From Earliella scabrosa (taxonomy: Eukaryota; Basidiomycota; Agaricomycetes; Polyporales; Polyporaceae), in the NCBI GenBank assembly GCA_022605405.1, contig JABYQQ010000027.1:310001-374000 (forward strand): a stretch of DNA of 64,000 nucleotides, read 5' to 3'. Below the pieces are notes generated by a model that was not told where the DNA came from, made no database searches, and worked only from the letters and a program-made list of their open reading frames with translations. The position numbers and the translations under genes were made by a program. Positions within the stretch are counted from its first letter, which is position 1. Every line of letters begins with the position of its first letter. Shown here one piece after another: positions 45,392 through 57,206 of the stretch.

Positions 45392-47808
45392 ATGCTGTCG
45401 TTCCTTCGCAACACGTTGTTCGTGCTTTCTGTGTGCGGCGTCACAATTCTGAATGTGCGTTCTCACTTCTGGTGCCACACTCTGATTATCTATCACTGAC
45501 TTGCTTAATGTCTGTAGATTTTCGTTAACGGCGCGCTCGTTATTGCGCTTCCGACATTGGGCAAGGAGTTGCACTTCACTGAATCGGAGCTGCAGTGGCC
45601 ATTCAATGTCTACGCGTGCGTCCCTCCCTCCCTCAGCCCTCCCTCACTTCCGAGTCCTGACGCATTTGCGGCGACCTCGGGAATGACATATGCTGACATG
45701 TCGGATCGCAGATTATCTTATGGGAGTCTGCTATTATTGTTCGGCCGCGTCGCAGATGTCGTCGGAAGCAAGCGCATGTTCCTCGCCGGAACCGGGTTCT
45801 TCGCCGTATGGTACGCTCCTCTCCCCGCTCTTTTCGGACCCTCGCTCCTTCGTCCGGTCCGTCCACCCGCCGCCGGCCTTCAGACCCTCTGGCATGGGCA
45901 TCATGATCTGTCTCGTTCGATCCCTCCTGTATCGCAGCTGACGAACATCCTTCTTGATTATGGACAATGGACATCTCCCGCTTGCGTCTCGACTGAATCT
46001 GAAGAGTCACGCACTCATCCATCCCCAGGAGCATCGCCACAAGTGTCGCCCCTAACAAGGTCGCTCTCATCGTCTTCGTGGCGCTCACAGGGGTAGGCGC
46101 CGCTGCGAATACGCCCGTGGGTGAGTCACATCCTACTGCGACTTCTCATACCCGAGTGCATGGAGAATCACCGACTGACATGTGTGTGGCAGGTATAAGC
46201 ATCTTTGCGAACCACTTTGAGCCTGGACCGACCAAGAACCGTGCGATTGCAGCACTTGGTGCTGGGCAAGGCATTGGATATGTCGTTGGGATGGTCGGAG
46301 GTACGTGTGCTCCCCTTGGTGCGCTTGATCCTGGACGTCGTCTGCACATGCACACGCTGTCCTATCTAGCGCTGAACACGGCCATCATGCATATGCTGAT
46401 GATACGTCCATCCAGGCGGGTTCTTGTGTCAGAGAGCAGAGCTCTGGCGGGTGATCTTCTATATACAGGGCGGGCTCGCCGCCGTCTTCTTCGTTCTCGG
46501 CATATTCACCATCCCGGCGGACGGCACGCAGACGCAGTACACCAAGGGCATCGACTGGACCGGCGCCGCGCTCAGCGTCGTGGGCGTCGGCCTCTTGACG
46601 TTCGTTCTCTCGTGAGTCGCTTGTGTCCTCTGACCCTCTCATCAAGACACTAAGTAAAGACATGCGATTGTGTTCGACAGAGAGTCGACAATCGTACCTA
46701 AAGGATGGGCGACGCCGTGGGTCCCCGCACTGTTCGTCGTCTCTCTCATGATCCTCGGCGCGTTCGTCGCCTGGGAGGCGTACCGCGAGCGCCACGACAT
46801 GTCCGTCATCATGCCGATCAGCCTCTGGACGAAGCCCGGAACGCGGATGGGCGCCATGGTCGGCGTCGCGTTCCTCGCCTGGTGAGATATCGCTCCTCCT
46901 CCTCCTCCTGCTTCAACGCCTGTTATACGCGAATATTGACCGAAGCCGCGCGAATCGGACACAGGGGGAGCTTCAACTCGATGCTCTACTTCATGAACCT
47001 CTTCTACCAGCAGATCCGGGGCGACGACCCGCTCCACACCTCGCTCGAGACCATGCCCTGCGCGCTCATGGCCAGCCTCGCCAGCGTCGTCGGCGGCTAC
47101 CTCCTCGGCGTCATGCGCGGCGACGTCCTCATCGGCCTCGGCCTCCTCGGGAGCATGGTAAGCCCGCCGCCACCCCTCGCCCTCCTCCTCCACGCTGACG
47201 GCGCCACGCAGGCCGCGCCCCTGATCTTCGCGCTCATCGACGTGCACGCGTCCTACTGGACGATGGCCTTCTTCATCATGCTCACCGTGCCCTGGACAGA
47301 CGTCGCCTACACCGTGTGCAACCTCCAGATCTCCGTCTCCTTCGACGCGCGCTCCCAAGGCCTCGCGGGCGGCATCTTCAACGTCGCGACCCGCCTCGGG
47401 ACGTCCATCTCCCTCGCGCTCGCCTCCTCCGTCGCCACCGCCGTCTCGCGCCGGTACAACGACGCGCACCCGAATTTGGCGTCGGACGATCGGGAGGTGC
47501 TGATGGAGGGGTTTAGGGCGGCGGGGTGGGTCGCGTTTGCGCTTGCGGCGGGGGCGTTTGTGATTTGTGTGGTGGGCATTAGGGGGGTGGGCATTATTGG
47601 GAGGAAGGTGCATCCTGATGATTTGGCGTCGTCGGATACCCTCCATGTCAAGGGGGTGGCGGAAGGGAAGGTCGACGTGGAGGCGGGCCGGGGCGTGCCC
47701 TCGGTTGCAGAGAAGACGGAGCCCGCGACGGTGGATGTGGTGAGGGTGCGGACGCTCCGACATTCGATCTCGGACGTCTCGCGCGATACTGCCGTCACGG
47801 TGACTTGA
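45392..47808 (+). CDS. MFS transporter, DHA2-type (drug:H+ antiporter, 14 helices)
   Basis: Nine exons: 45392-45454, 45518-45615, 45712-45810, 46029-46120, 46193-46300, 46416-46611, 46681-46881, 46965-47157 and 47212-47808, all in phase, 548 residues. Between helices 2 and 3 stands GRVADVVGSKRMF, the MFS motif A (GxxxDxxGxKxxx). Helix 4 and 5 blocks (ALTGVGAAANTPVGISIFAN and AALGAGQGIGYVVGMVGGG) fit the DHA2 motifs for H+-coupled efflux. A second half with about seven helices follows, and a 70-residue cytoplasmic tail. Intron 3 (218 nt) is much longer than the others (about 60-115 nt). The exporter's cargo is not predictable. No adjacent biosynthetic cluster is visible apart from the two distant GMC enzymes and the SDR. 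Confidence 0.85.
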
Positions 47809-48518
47809 TCGACACATACTTACTCTCTTTATTCCTACATGTACATACTTACATTAGTCGCGTAAATAGTTTCCATCTCTCTTTTCGTCTCAAACTCACT
47901 TTCTCAGCTTCCGAGCTCTCTCTGTCTCTTGATCGGTGGTGTGGCCGACAGCGTTACTGCGGGGCGGGAGGCGGCTCAGGCTCACGACTTGGACCATCAG
48001 GCTCGGAAGCTTGAGTGTACAAACTGACGGGACATAGCCATTGCACTTCGTCTCTAGCCAGATCCTTCCAGTGGCCCCGAAAGACCGTCGGGCCGCACGT
48101 CCTCGGAATCTTGATCAAGCTGGTGGCAGACCTGGCATAAGTAAGTAGGGGCTGATTTGATTCGGCGGGAAGTTCCTTGAAGGGGAGCTACGTGACATAC
48201 TACTAGTACGCAATTTTTTTGGCTTCTGGACGTGGCTGGTCTTTACATGCTATGCACTGGGGGGTCAGCCTGCAGGTTACGTGACGTCAAACTTGTTCGA
48301 AGGGCGCTGAGGCCTAAGGCCTAAGTGCCGGCGCGAGGTATAAGTACGATTGCTAGCCACGTGCCAGCATGTTACGCGGTTCTCGTGTAGGCATAGCCGC
48401 CCGCGGTCCATCGATGTCCATCCTTTGTCCAACACCGACAAGTTCACAACACCAACATAAACACCTTACGGCCCTGGCGAGTGCTGGCGAGTGGCGACCA
48501 CGGCCCCCCCCTCGGAAG
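47809..48518. other. Intergenic
   Basis: No gene. A frame in phase with the F-box relic is open back to an ATG at 48369, but its translation has no family resemblance. Confidence 0.4.
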
Positions 48519-50284
48519 ATGTACGGCCGTCTCCCTACGGAGCTCTGGACCTTCGTAGTTCGTACCCTCCCGCACGAAGACCAGCGAAATTGCCTCTTCG
48601 TATCCAAGCAACTGCACGACATCGCGCTGTTCTTTCTGTTCTCCAAGGTTACGCTGTACTTTGGATTATGGGAATCGGATCCGTTCTATGACCGATGGAG
48701 TGTGGAGCCGTGGGACAAAGAAGATCTCCAGGCGGTAGAGACACGCGCGAACATCACATGGGAGCTTCTGCAACACATCTCGCGTACTCCCAGTTTCGCG
48801 AGAATCGTCAAGAAAATCTTGGTGCGCGCATACGCTAAAGGAGATAGATTCTTTGAGAACCGTGAGCTGTCGTTGGACTCAGAGATACCTCTTTTGATTG
48901 CTCACTTTGTGTCGTGCAACGCATAGGTTGTCTTGCGGACGCTCTCAAAGCACTACCCAACCTGCGATCCTTCCAGTGGTACGGGAATCGACCTACCCCG
49001 AACCGGATTGTTTTAGATGCCCTTGCAGGGTCTGTAGGATCCGCTTTTAATGAACTACGCTTGCCGTGAGCACTGAATCCCTTCATTAATGCTATGGGCT
49101 CACCGATCAACAGGTTGTGCGCTGAAGTCGTATCATCTCTTGCGAAGTTTACCAAGCTGCGCACCTTGGAACTGTTCGCCGATAACCGCTCCTCAGTATA
49201 TCAGGAAATCGAGGCAGACTACCCACTCATACACACTGCAATCAGTGCGAACTCCAATACTCTCTCTCGCCTCTCGATCCGCGGAGAGCCAATCTGGGGC
49301 TGTCAGTCTCTTTGGCGTCTTCAGGAGCTCGAGCTCATAATTGCCGAGGACGTTGGCGATTTCTCATCGATCCTCCATCATTGTGCCAGTCTCCGCAGCT
49401 TATCCATAGTCTACTATGATCACGCTATCCAGCCGCCCACGATGCTGGTCCTGCCGCCAACCGCACTGCCCGAGCTCACCTCTTTCAAGCTATTCGTCGG
49501 CCATGGAGAGTCGAGGTTCACCCTTTACCATCGCCATTGCCGAAATGATCGCGAAGTTCCTGGAGAACAAGAAGAAGCTACGTCGACTCGATGTGTATCG
49601 CAGAGCCTATGATGAGCAGGTCGACCCGCTACTGGCAGTTCTGCCTCAGCTTCCTGCTCTAGAGGTTCTCGGTCTGGATATTCCACGCGCATTCTTCAAT
49701 TCACCCTTGAGCCTGCACCCGGCGACCGACATGCGCATCCTTGACCAGCAGATACCGGAGAAGGTATCTGCGCTGATGATTCGTGGTCCGTATACTATCC
49801 AGGGGACCGTTGAAGACCTAACATCTCAGGAACAGCAACAATGGGTGAACCTGGTGCGCGTCACGATGTAAATGACATGATCAGCGGGCACTCACATCTT
49901 CGATTCATTGTTCGTAGATCAACAAACGTACCTTCCTCGGATATCTCCATATTCTCGATCCGTGTTATGTCTTAGATCTCCAAGAAAAGCTCCTGGAGAA
50001 CCATCCAGACTCCCTCCAGCTGGTCGGCTACGGCCCCTACTTGCGCTGGCGCAACTTGGATTCTCCCGGCTCGCTCGATGGAGATGGAACTCCGAGCTAC
50101 TGGGATTCCTGGTCCCTAGAGAAGGTCGGGCATCGGACCGTCGAGGACTTCGGATGTGAAGACTGGGAGTAGCTGCTCAGGTACCACGATTACGAAGGAC
50201 TTGGTACGTCAAATCTCCTGTCCGTGTGCGAGTGCGAGCTGACGGCGCAGCACAGATCACATGGATCCTGGCCTGTACTACTGA
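48519..50284 (+). pseudogene. Broken paralog of the F-box gene
   Basis: Same layout as the gene at 8160-9978. The F-box exon 48519-48861 contains LPTELWTFVVRTLPHED and CLFVSKQLHDIAL. Exons 48927-49065 and from 49114 follow, with corresponding introns. At about 49500-49520, after ELTSFKLFVGHGESR, the reading frame must shift by one to continue into IAIAEMIAKFLENKKKLRRL. Near the end, DWEWLL of the intact paralog reads DWE-stop (TAG at 50170-50172). A final exon corresponding to the last residues is still recognisable (ends TGA 50284). Two independent lesions make this a pseudogene, recent enough that every intron is still readable. A single sequencing error could explain one lesion but not both. 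Confidence 0.8.
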
Positions 50285-50724
50285 TCTAGCCTCGCCTCTT
50301 ACCTACGTCGCAGCGCGTATGTATGTGGCACTTGTCTTTGTTGCTCTATCTATTACTGACACGTCCGCGTGACGGTCTCACCTCTTAATGACTTCAGTAG
50401 TGCGTGCGGCTGCATCGCTATGAGTCCCGACTCGCATTTCATAGACCATCATCTTCGTGCGGTGAGAGATGTGCAGCGGAGTCCATGTAAACTATGGTAT
50501 GGACATTGTCCGATCCACGAATGATAAATACAGTGTATGATTACCCAGAAGCGTAGGCCTGCCTGTCAAACCCGCAAGTACATGGAGCTGCGAGATGAAG
50601 CATTGAAGACACTGCAATGAGAGAGAGGGGATATTAGACGACAATATAGAACGTAAATGTGTAGCAGTCAAAGGTCCTGTGCGGCTCATACTCTCCCGAT
50701 ACTCATCAGGGCCCCCGTCAACGG
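50285..50724. other. Intergenic between F-box relic and convergent protease gene
   Basis: No gene or notable structure seen. Confidence 0.45.
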
Positions 50725-52664
50725 TCACAACAGCGGTCGTGTAGGCCCTACTCCATCGCTGTACCTCACCGCGCCCCGCTCGTCATCATCCATAGTGCTT
50801 TTGTCCATCGTCTTGAACCGGACGGGCGCATACCGAGGGCCGCTCTTGCCCTTCATCCCGCGCACACACATCGTGAGCGTCACCGCAAAGATCGCGATGC
50901 CCACAACCAGGTTCGCGCCGAGCAGCGCTAGGACGAGGACGCCGTTCTTCTTGAACCAGGAGCCGTTATCCTCGCTCTCCTCGTCGTCCAAGGACGAGGC
51001 TGCCCCGTGGACGCTAAGCTGCTCGGGCTCGGACGAGGCCTTCTTCTGCGCTTGCTCGATGTTGTACGCGACGAGGACGGCAGGAGAGATCTCTTCGGGG
51101 AGCTCGGCGAGAGCGAGGGCGCGTTCCTGCTCGAACTCCTGCCACATGGTGGACGAGTTCGTCGTGCTCAGCATTTGCACGAAGGGAAGACCGTTCGTGC
51201 GGTTCGCAGGGTAGTAGTCACCATAGTCGAACCTAAAAGGAGCGCGGTTAGCGCTCACTCTGCCGGAGGAGAAGGTGACGGGGGAGACATACGAAGCGTA
51301 GACGTTGCGCAGGAAGGCGTCACCCAAGATGATGTCGAAACCCACGAAAGTAGTCGGGTCAAGCGTGAGGTACGCGTACGTGTTGATGCACGCAGTGACA
51401 TTCTTCACAGTGCCATTGAGCTCGATATCGGTCGTCACAGGCAATGTCAGGTCAAGTGGGTGAATAGGGAACTCTTGTCCGCTGGAAAAGCAGCGGTGAG
51501 GAACGGTATTAGCAACGCACTATGGGGGACTGACCCGAATGTGAACGAGAGATTCGTTGCCGCAGTGCATGGCACGATCCACAGCTTCTCGATCGGATCG
51601 TATGCTGCGTCCGGAATGGTGCTGTAGATAGCGTCTACCGCAGCCGGCGGCAGCGGCGGGAACGAAAACCCAGTGTCCAGCGCTGCAACTATCTTGCCCG
51701 AGGGCGCGCCCACTATACGGGATTTGTTGAACGCGAACTGCTCTCCGTTGATGAGCATGCTGTCCATGACGATGCTCCAGTGCTGCGAGTCGATACGTGG
51801 TAGCTGTGGTGCCTCTGCGACAGCCTCGAATCCAGGTTCGTGCCCGGAGATGATGAACGTGCCGTCGGCGACGTCCTCGAGCTCGCTCGTCCGCCCAAGC
51901 TGGACGTCGAAGTTGTTTGGGAGCGAAGGGTTCTGTGCGAAGAGTGACGTGATGGGTGCGCGTCCGAGTTCGTCCGCCGCTTCAGTGCCCCATGCTCGCT
52001 GTATCGTGTTGTAGATATGGGCGACATCGAACGCCATACCCATGATCCCGTCCATATCACTAGTGTCGAAGTCGACGAGGGACGTCGGGTTAATGAAGGC
52101 TGGGAAAAATCTGGCTGAGAACAATGCTCCTCCAATGACCAAGAACCCATACCTTGGGACTCGATGACAAAATCACCGATCTTGACCTCCGCAAAGTCAA
52201 TCTTGCCCTCGACCTTCCCCTTGCCATATTGAATGCCAGCGTCTAGGTCCGTCGTGTTTGTGAGTGTCACATGGCGGCCATCAGTCTTGACCCAGAGGTC
52301 TGTGGAACCGGTGTCCAGCAAAACAGTGAACTCTAGAGATGGCATTGATCAGAATGCCGTTCGGCGGGATGTGAGGGATATAGAGTTTTACGTTCGCCTC
52401 CGAGAGTGATCTCAACGATATACTGGACACTTCAATGTCAGCATATACTTCGAAGATACTAAGGAGTACACGTACCGCGATATCATTGGTCGTCGTAATG
52501 TTGATGTCATCCCCCTTCAGGTTACCAGTTCCTGCAGCATAGCGGTAACCTGTTCCGTGCTGCTTTATGTGAAACCCTGTGTGAGAAGACGCGACGGCGG
52601 TCCCCGCAAGGGAGAGTGGAAGAAGAAGATCCACGACCTGGAGAAGAGAAACAGGAAGAAGCAT
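50725..52664 (-). CDS. Membrane-anchored pepsin-like aspartic protease (family A1)
   Basis: Minus strand from ATG 52664; multiple exons ending at stop 50725. The start MLLPVSLLQVVDLLLPLSLAGT is a signal peptide. YIVEITLGGE then TVLLDTGSTDLWV (first catalytic Asp about residue 80) is the A1 signature. The second site reads ALDTGFSFPPLP, with Phe where most pepsins have Thr or Ser. FVGFDIILGDAFLRNVYA and FDYGDYY are the usual C-terminal strands. After the catalytic domain comes a linker, then one membrane helix (GVLVLALLGANLVVGIAIFAV) and a basic cytoplasmic tail of about 50 residues. The intron near 52150 is very short (about 36 nt). Such tail-anchored A1 proteases of basidiomycetes resemble yapsins in placement and may trim surface or wall proteins; the substrate is unknown. 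Confidence 0.83.
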
Positions 52665-52711
52665 GGCCGTAGAAGGGTGAAAGAAAGGTGTCAGGCGACA
52701 TACTGCAGTTC

Positions 52712-52723
52712 GGTTTATAAACC
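52712..52723 (-). promoter_or_regulatory. TATA-like palindrome (GGTTTATAAACC)
   Basis: A perfect 12-bp palindrome with TTTATAAA at its centre, about 50 bp upstream of the protease start codon on the minus strand. It is a good TATA-box candidate. Confidence 0.4.
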
Positions 52724-52905
52724 ACGTTAGCGATGGAGGCGTTTGACATGCAGTGATGTCTTGTAATACGTGGCGGGTCCTTCCGGAACTATGTAGGGCA
52801 TAGCCGGTAGTCCTGCGACTATAAGCTCGGGTGTGGTGAGGGCTTCCCGAGTACATACCATGCGCACGCTATGCCCGCAAGCATACCGGTATTGATCGAC
52901 TGATA

Positions 52906-53143
52906 GAACGATTGCAAATGCTATCTTTGAAATGCGTCCCATTGCGGGCTCAGGCCGACATCGAGTGAAGAGGATAGTAGAGAGGGGCTTCTGGGCTCTG
53001 AATAGATTTGATGGAGGGACTTACGAACAATTGCAAATACTATTGGCAAAATGCCTCATATCGCGGGCTGAGGCCGACATTGAGTGAGGACGACAGTGGG
53101 GAGGGGCTTCTGAGTTCCAAATATTCAACCCTGGATAGTATTG
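52906..53143. repeat. Tandem duplication, period about 119 bp
   Basis: Unit 1 (from 52906) and unit 2 (from 53025) align over about 100 bp. Shared landmarks are ATTGCAAAT, GCGGGCT(C/G)AGGCCGACAT(C/T)GAGTGA and GAGGGGCTTCTG. The units have diverged by roughly one base in five, so the duplication is old. It lies 240-480 bp upstream of the protease start. Confidence 0.7.
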
Positions 53144-53719
53144 CCTCTCAGCGGCAGAAGACCGCTCAGCGGCATGTCGGGAACCGTATGATGCTGTGGC
53201 GGTAAGCCTGAGGGCAATATCCGAGCTTACCGGGTGTCATCGTGATGGACCTGCAGAGATGTATGGGGACCTCGTGATCAATGTACACGGAACAAGTGCA
53301 CATCGCGCAGAAGTGAGATAGTGCAATTGTGCTCGTTTGAGTACGCATTCGACGAGTCCGAGGACTCGGACATGGAGGAAAAAGGAAGGAAAAGTAAGCG
53401 CTGGTAGAGGCCGTCAATTCGAACCCGAGCCGGTGCATGTCTTCCCGAACCAGGACTCAGATACCTGTTGAAGCATGTTTGGCTTCTCATCAGTTCGGAC
53501 AGTACGTCAACATCTTCACCTGCGTGACAAGTTGAAGCAAACTGGATAGCTATGATACAGAATGCAATAAGCAGTATCGCCGTACATTAGCACCCGAGCT
53601 ACACTGAAATAAATAGCATGTATGTCTCCGACCAGTGTCCCTAGAGAATAAACAATGTCATACCGTGTGAGAAGTCTTGTGAAATGTACCTCGACTCGAT
53701 GCATGCAAGCCACGCTCAC

Positions 53720-55856
53720 TCACGCAGCAGCGCCCTTAATGAAGTCCGCACATCTCTCCGCGACCATGACGGTCGGCGCCATGGTGTGCGTCGCCACGAT
53801 CTCCGGGAAGACACTCGCATCGCACACCCGAAGCCCCTGCACACCATGCACGCGCAGCTGCGTGTCCACCACGCTCGGCCGCTCCCCATGCGTCTCCTGG
53901 CCCATCCGGCACGTCGACGTGTAGTGGAAGCACGCGCGGAGGTTCGCCCGAATGAACGCATCAAGCTCCACATCGCTCGCGCCCTTGCCCGGCACGATGA
54001 GGTCTTGTAGCGGGTACCCCGCCGCGCGAACGTCCGCCCCAATCCGCAACGCGAGTCGGAGCCCCTTGCGGAGGGCAACGAAGTCGTCCGGATTCTTCAA
54101 GAACCCGAGGTCGACGTCGGGTCGGGTGCGCGGGTTGCTGGTCGCGAGGCGAACGGAGCCGTATGATTGCGGCCGGACGTGAACAACGAGGAGCGAAGAG
54201 AGGCCTTTTCCGGGAATGTCGTAGTCCGTGCAGTTGACGGCAGGATGGAGGAACTCAATGTCCGGCCGGTTGGCTGGGTCGGATGGGTCGAGATCGCTCG
54301 GCGAGACGTTTGAGACGGCGTTGTTCTCGTCGAGGAGGCGCGACGGTACAAACGTCGAGGACTCTTGGAAGGGGAGCGACATAAGGCCTCCGCCTGTGAT
54401 GAGGTACTTGAACACCTCCTTGACGGCTTTGAGCGGGTTGGCCTCGAGGTCGTGTAGTGAGTTCTGTATCGGCACCTCGTAGGTGAGCGGGACGCCGACA
54501 TGATCTTGCTGCGAAATCCTCAGCATACAGCAGCAAAACGTGAGTTATGACGGAGGCGTACCAGATAACTTCCTACGGCAGGAAGATCATGTACCGCCGA
54601 GATCCCTTTCTCTGTAAGATGCTCCTTCGGTCCAATACCGCTTTTGGTGAATTGTCCGTCAGATGACGGTGTCCTGGGAGGATCTAAAGACACTCACCTC
54701 AACATCAACATCTGAGGGGATCCGAGTGCCCCAGCGCACAATATCACCTCCTTCCGGGCAGCAGCGATGTACTTCTGCCCGGACTTGCGAAAGCTCTCTG
54801 CCTCAAAATGCACGCCCGTCGCACGCAGTCCGCCCGCACCTTCCGTGAGTTGGATCTTTGTTACTAGCGTGTTTGTGCAGATCTTGAGACGAGCCTTCCG
54901 TTCTTGAGCCACTGTTGCAGGGAGGAACGCGCGATAGGTAGAGTGGCGCTGGGAGCTGCTGTCCTGTGAGATATCAAGCGGTGCCGTCCCAACAGGTGGG
55001 AAGTCGGGCGAGTTAAGGTCCTTGTAGTGCTCAATACCAGCTTTGCGGAGAGCGGAGTAAACGCTACATGGGCAATCATGGGTCCACGCCAGTTCACACA
55101 CGGGGGAAGGTCGCGCAACTCGTACTCACTAGGGTACGATCTTGTACGGCACCTTGGTGAATTGACGGTTCTCCCACACACCTACAGTACTCAGAGTCAG
55201 AATAGATGCTGCATGCCGTAAGCAATGCGAGGTTGTACCTTCCCTCCCTCGATGTTTTGATCCAGGGTGGCTGTGCGCGCGCTCCGACTTGCTGAAGTAC
55301 GGCTCGACGTCTTCGTATCCCCAGCCAGAGTTCCCGAGCTCCTTCCAGTAATTGTAGTCCCCCGGAGTCCCTAGCAGAGCGGATCAGCCATACCGTCTTT
55401 ACCAAAACACAAGAGCTGCGGCGGCTCGTACCTCTCGTGTAATACATGCAGTTAATGCGCGAAGTTCCGCCCAGTGCCTCTCCGCGCATGACTTCCAGAC
55501 ACCGGTCGTCCGCATCGGGCATCGGAAGAGACCACCACGTTCGCGCGAGGGTGCCGCTACGGTATGGGTTCCCAGAGATAAGTGGGACGCGAGACGCCCA
55601 CGTGTCGGCGACGGGGCCCTGCTCGAGGAGGAGGACGGTGATGGTCGGGTCTTCGCTCAGCCTCGATGCTAGCACGCATCCTGCGGTTCCACCTGCGAAG
55701 ATATGACAGATTGTTCGGGTGTACTGAGTGAGACGATAGGCGGAACGGACCTCCGACGATGATGTAGTCGTATGTGTGCGACTGGTCACCTGCAACACCG
55801 CTCGAGTGGTATGGGGCGCCCACCTCTGGGGCGCTAAGCTCGGGTACTGCTGGCAT
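53720..55856 (-). CDS. GMC FAD oxidoreductase, copy 2
   Basis: Minus strand from ATG 55856 (MPAVPELSAPEVGAPY). Exon 1 ends at 55751, exon 2 is 55692-55432 (261 nt, the same length as in copy 1), further exons follow, and the last ends at 53720. YDYIIVGG then GTAGCVLASRL is the FAD-binding fold. RGEALGGTSRIN and GALGSPQMLMLRSGIGP are GMC signatures 1 and 2. HYTSTCRMG and THTMAPTVMVAE hold the two catalytic histidines. It is closely similar to copy 1 throughout and shows no lesion. It lies 22 kb away in inverted orientation. As in copy 1, no signal peptide is visible. The substrate is unknown; aryl-alcohol-type oxidoreductase is the nearest general description. Confidence 0.88.
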
Positions 55857-57206
55857 CCGGTGTTTTCAAGGTAGTTGACTAGGCTCTTCTTTCGGAGAAG
55901 TTACTTAGCGGTAACAAGAAGGCTTCGGCGCGTACAGCTCACGTTATCACCGCAATGGCCAGCACAGGTTGTCTCGACTCCCTGCCAGCGGTGCTATGAG
56001 GATTCGGCTGCATCATCGAGATAGAATATACTCACTCGGAGTGTGTGGTAAGTACACCGACCGGCTGGGGGGGAAGTTCGCAGCTGGTTCGCAGTTGGAG
56101 ACAAGTGGTGGTGAATAGTATTTGTTGTTGGCTGTGCGCCCCCGTCACCGGCACTGCCAGCAGTGTTCGGGCATCTCGGATCACCTTCTACTACCCGACG
56201 CAGTGGCGGTCCGCACGCGTATGGGGGTGACGTGTGAGCGGGCCGAAATACCGGCGTGTTCAAGTATTCCGGAGCGTTGGCACGTCGCCCAGATTCACCA
56301 TGCATATGCGATGATGACGGGGTAGCTCTGAGGAACGTACATTGATACAAGACCTTGGACTGGCCAGTTCCGCACATCTTGTCATATAAAGTACTTGCTC
56401 CGAGTCGCAAACCCCGGTCAGCCAAAACTTTGCCAAACAGTGAACAGTGGTCACTGGTACTAGTACAGTACGTACTACCACTGTCAGTTACATCCATCCT
56501 CACCAAGTTCGCCTGTTACTACAGAGTCATTTTTCAGCACTGGCAGGTAGAATTATGCAGGGCTTGCATCCGTGATATATTTCTCGCTTCAGAGTAGGTC
56601 CGAGTCACTCACTACTAGCACTAATACTAGCGCGCCGAGGACTCGGATGCAAGGTCGCCCGACACATGATGATGTTTCCCAAGGAAGCCAGCAGGTGAGA
56701 TGTTAATGAGACTGATTCGCCTCCCATGCCCTCACAGCGACCCACAGTTCCATGTATTCTTCCGAACGGCGCTGCAGATTTATAGCATAAGCGCTGTCAA
56801 GATGGGTTCTCTACCACACCCCAGCGGCGCGCCCAAAAAGCTATGGGCGCACCCTACTGAGATAGGTATGATTGGTGTCATACATCTAGAGGCCCGCCCC
56901 TTCCGACGGGGTGCTTGACGTATAGCAAAGCTAGAATGCCAGTATAAGGCATCGTCCAGATCACTTCATGTCATCCCAGGCTCTCTTGCTCGACTCTGGT
57001 TAACTTTGAAATATCTCACACCGAGTACAGGTTGACGGTAGACATAACTCAAAGACACCGCATACCTCCCTACTCACCTCGTTCTATCGTTGGGCGCTGA
57101 TGATCTGATTCGATAGAAGCTCTGAAAATGTTTTAAATTCCTGTCCGACGGAGGTCAGTATGAGCGGCCTGCGACCCACAGCAACGCATCCTGCAAGCTC
57201 TGTCCG
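55857..57206. other. Intergenic, divergent promoter region
   Basis: 1.35 kb between the divergently transcribed GMC copy 2 and seven-helix member 6. No gene supported. Confidence 0.45.

Larger units (their letters stand above)
52665..53719. other. Intergenic, protease promoter region with a tandem duplication
   Basis: No gene. It holds a palindromic TATA-like element and a 119-bp-period tandem duplication (listed separately). Confidence 0.5.

Noticed and set aside
46642..47817. 391-codon minus-strand open frame opposite the MFS transporter
   Set aside because: Shadow of the last MFS exons, rich in His/Arg/Glu; the plus strand has a complete, motif-bearing transporter.
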